Below, piece by piece: positions 63,862-64,000 of a DNA stretch of 64,000 nucleotides. Source of the DNA: Devosia faecipullorum (GTDB lineage: Bacteria > Pseudomonadota > Alphaproteobacteria > Rhizobiales > Devosiaceae); the NCBI RefSeq assembly GCF_015158295.1, contig NZ_JACDXV010000002.1, positions 1-64,000 on the forward strand. The letters run 5' to 3'. Within the stretch, counting starts at the first letter, position 1, and each line of letters begins with the position of its first letter. The notes below the pieces were generated by a model. That model made no database searches and was not told the DNA's origin. It worked only from the letters and a program-made list of their open reading frames with translations. The position numbers and the translations under genes were made by a program.

Positions 63862-63898
63862 GCGTTTCCAGCAAAAGTAGAAACTTTTTTGCGGTCCG
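63862..63898. repeat. degenerate intergenic repeat of the 22338 family
   Basis: AGCGTTTCCAGCAAAAGTAG followed by AAACTTTTTTGCGGTCCGG. Located between convergent genes. Confidence 0.4.
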
Positions 63899-63914
63899 GC
63901 AGAATTAAGCCGGC

Positions 63915-64000
63915 TTAGGATTTTTCTTCCGCATCGGCCTCGGCTTCTAGCGCTTCCATGTCGTCGTCGGAAAAGCCGAAATGATGGCCCAGTTCATGGA
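63915..64000 (-). CDS. metallopeptidase family protein, C-terminal fragment
   Basis: Only the last 28 codons are in the window, reading HELGHHFGFSDDDMEALEAE and a short acidic tail to the stop at 63915. The HExxH-xx-GFSDDD motif is that of small zincin-fold proteins annotated as metallopeptidase family (COG3824) in alphaproteobacteria. The rest of the gene lies beyond the right edge. Confidence 0.75.
   Translation of the reverse strand, partial: HELGHHFGFSDDDMEALEAEADAEEKS

Noticed and set aside
1..64000. tRNA, rRNA, CRISPR arrays, insertion sequences, prophage genes
   Set aside because: No tRNA cloverleaf-like T-loop sequences in gaps, no spaced identical repeats, and no transposase, integrase or phage proteins among the genes.

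Overview
The window reads as a chromosomal, origin-proximal segment of a GC-rich alphaproteobacterium of the Hyphomicrobiales (Rhizobiales), most like Devosia or a close relative. That placement is inferred from gene order and protein wording, not from a database search. Supporting blocks are dapB-gpmA, hisB-H-A-F-E-coaA, hslV-GNAT-hslU, secB/dnaQ-coaE-aroE-maf, hemE-hemJ-rho-mnmE-mnmG-rsmG-parA-parB, holA-leuS and hrcA-grpE beside rph-rdgB-hemW. No tRNA, rRNA, insertion sequence, prophage or CRISPR array was seen.

Layout. 1-10.9 kb is the one accessory-looking locus. It holds the start of a probable beta-N-acetylhexosaminidase, an RpiR regulator, a nucleotidyltransferase, a five-part oligosaccharide/oligopeptide ABC transporter whose binding protein closely resembles the Vibrio chitin-oligosaccharide-binding protein CBP, and, divergently, a 1129-residue hybrid kinase with the architecture of Vibrio ChiS, including its unusual C-terminal DNA-binding region. 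11-31 kb carries housekeeping and stress genes: hemW, rdgB, rph, hrcA, grpE, pncA, a pabB-pabC fusion, dnaK, dnaJ, pyrF, adenosine kinase, nth, a methyltransferase, gpmA and dapB. 31.5-41.9 kb has coaA, the his cluster, hslVU, Smr, Tim44-like, fxsA and secB. 41.9-53.7 kb is the replication and segregation core: dnaQ-coaE-aroE-maf on one side and hemE to parB on the other, with a 440-bp intergenic region between maf and hemE that has the marks of oriC (two CtrA boxes, a GANTC cluster, a DnaA-box-like site). 53.9-64 kb has holA, leuS, a YggS protein, a CenR-like response regulator, a cyclic-nucleotide-domain protein, xth, rplS, trmD, rimM and a few poorly known genes.

How the parts work together. 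Ten parS-like 14-mers with a CACGTG core lie between 21 and 61 kb, several in or next to mnmE, mnmG, rsmG and parB. ParA and ParB encoded here are therefore expected to load over a roughly 40-kb zone around the origin. CtrA boxes and GANTC methylation sites in the same zone suggest Caulobacter-type cell-cycle control. The chitin locus should let the cell bind, import and hydrolyse chitobiose-type sugars, with the ChiS-like kinase acting as sensor and transcription factor in one polypeptide. Short palindromic repeats of at least two families sit between operons throughout.
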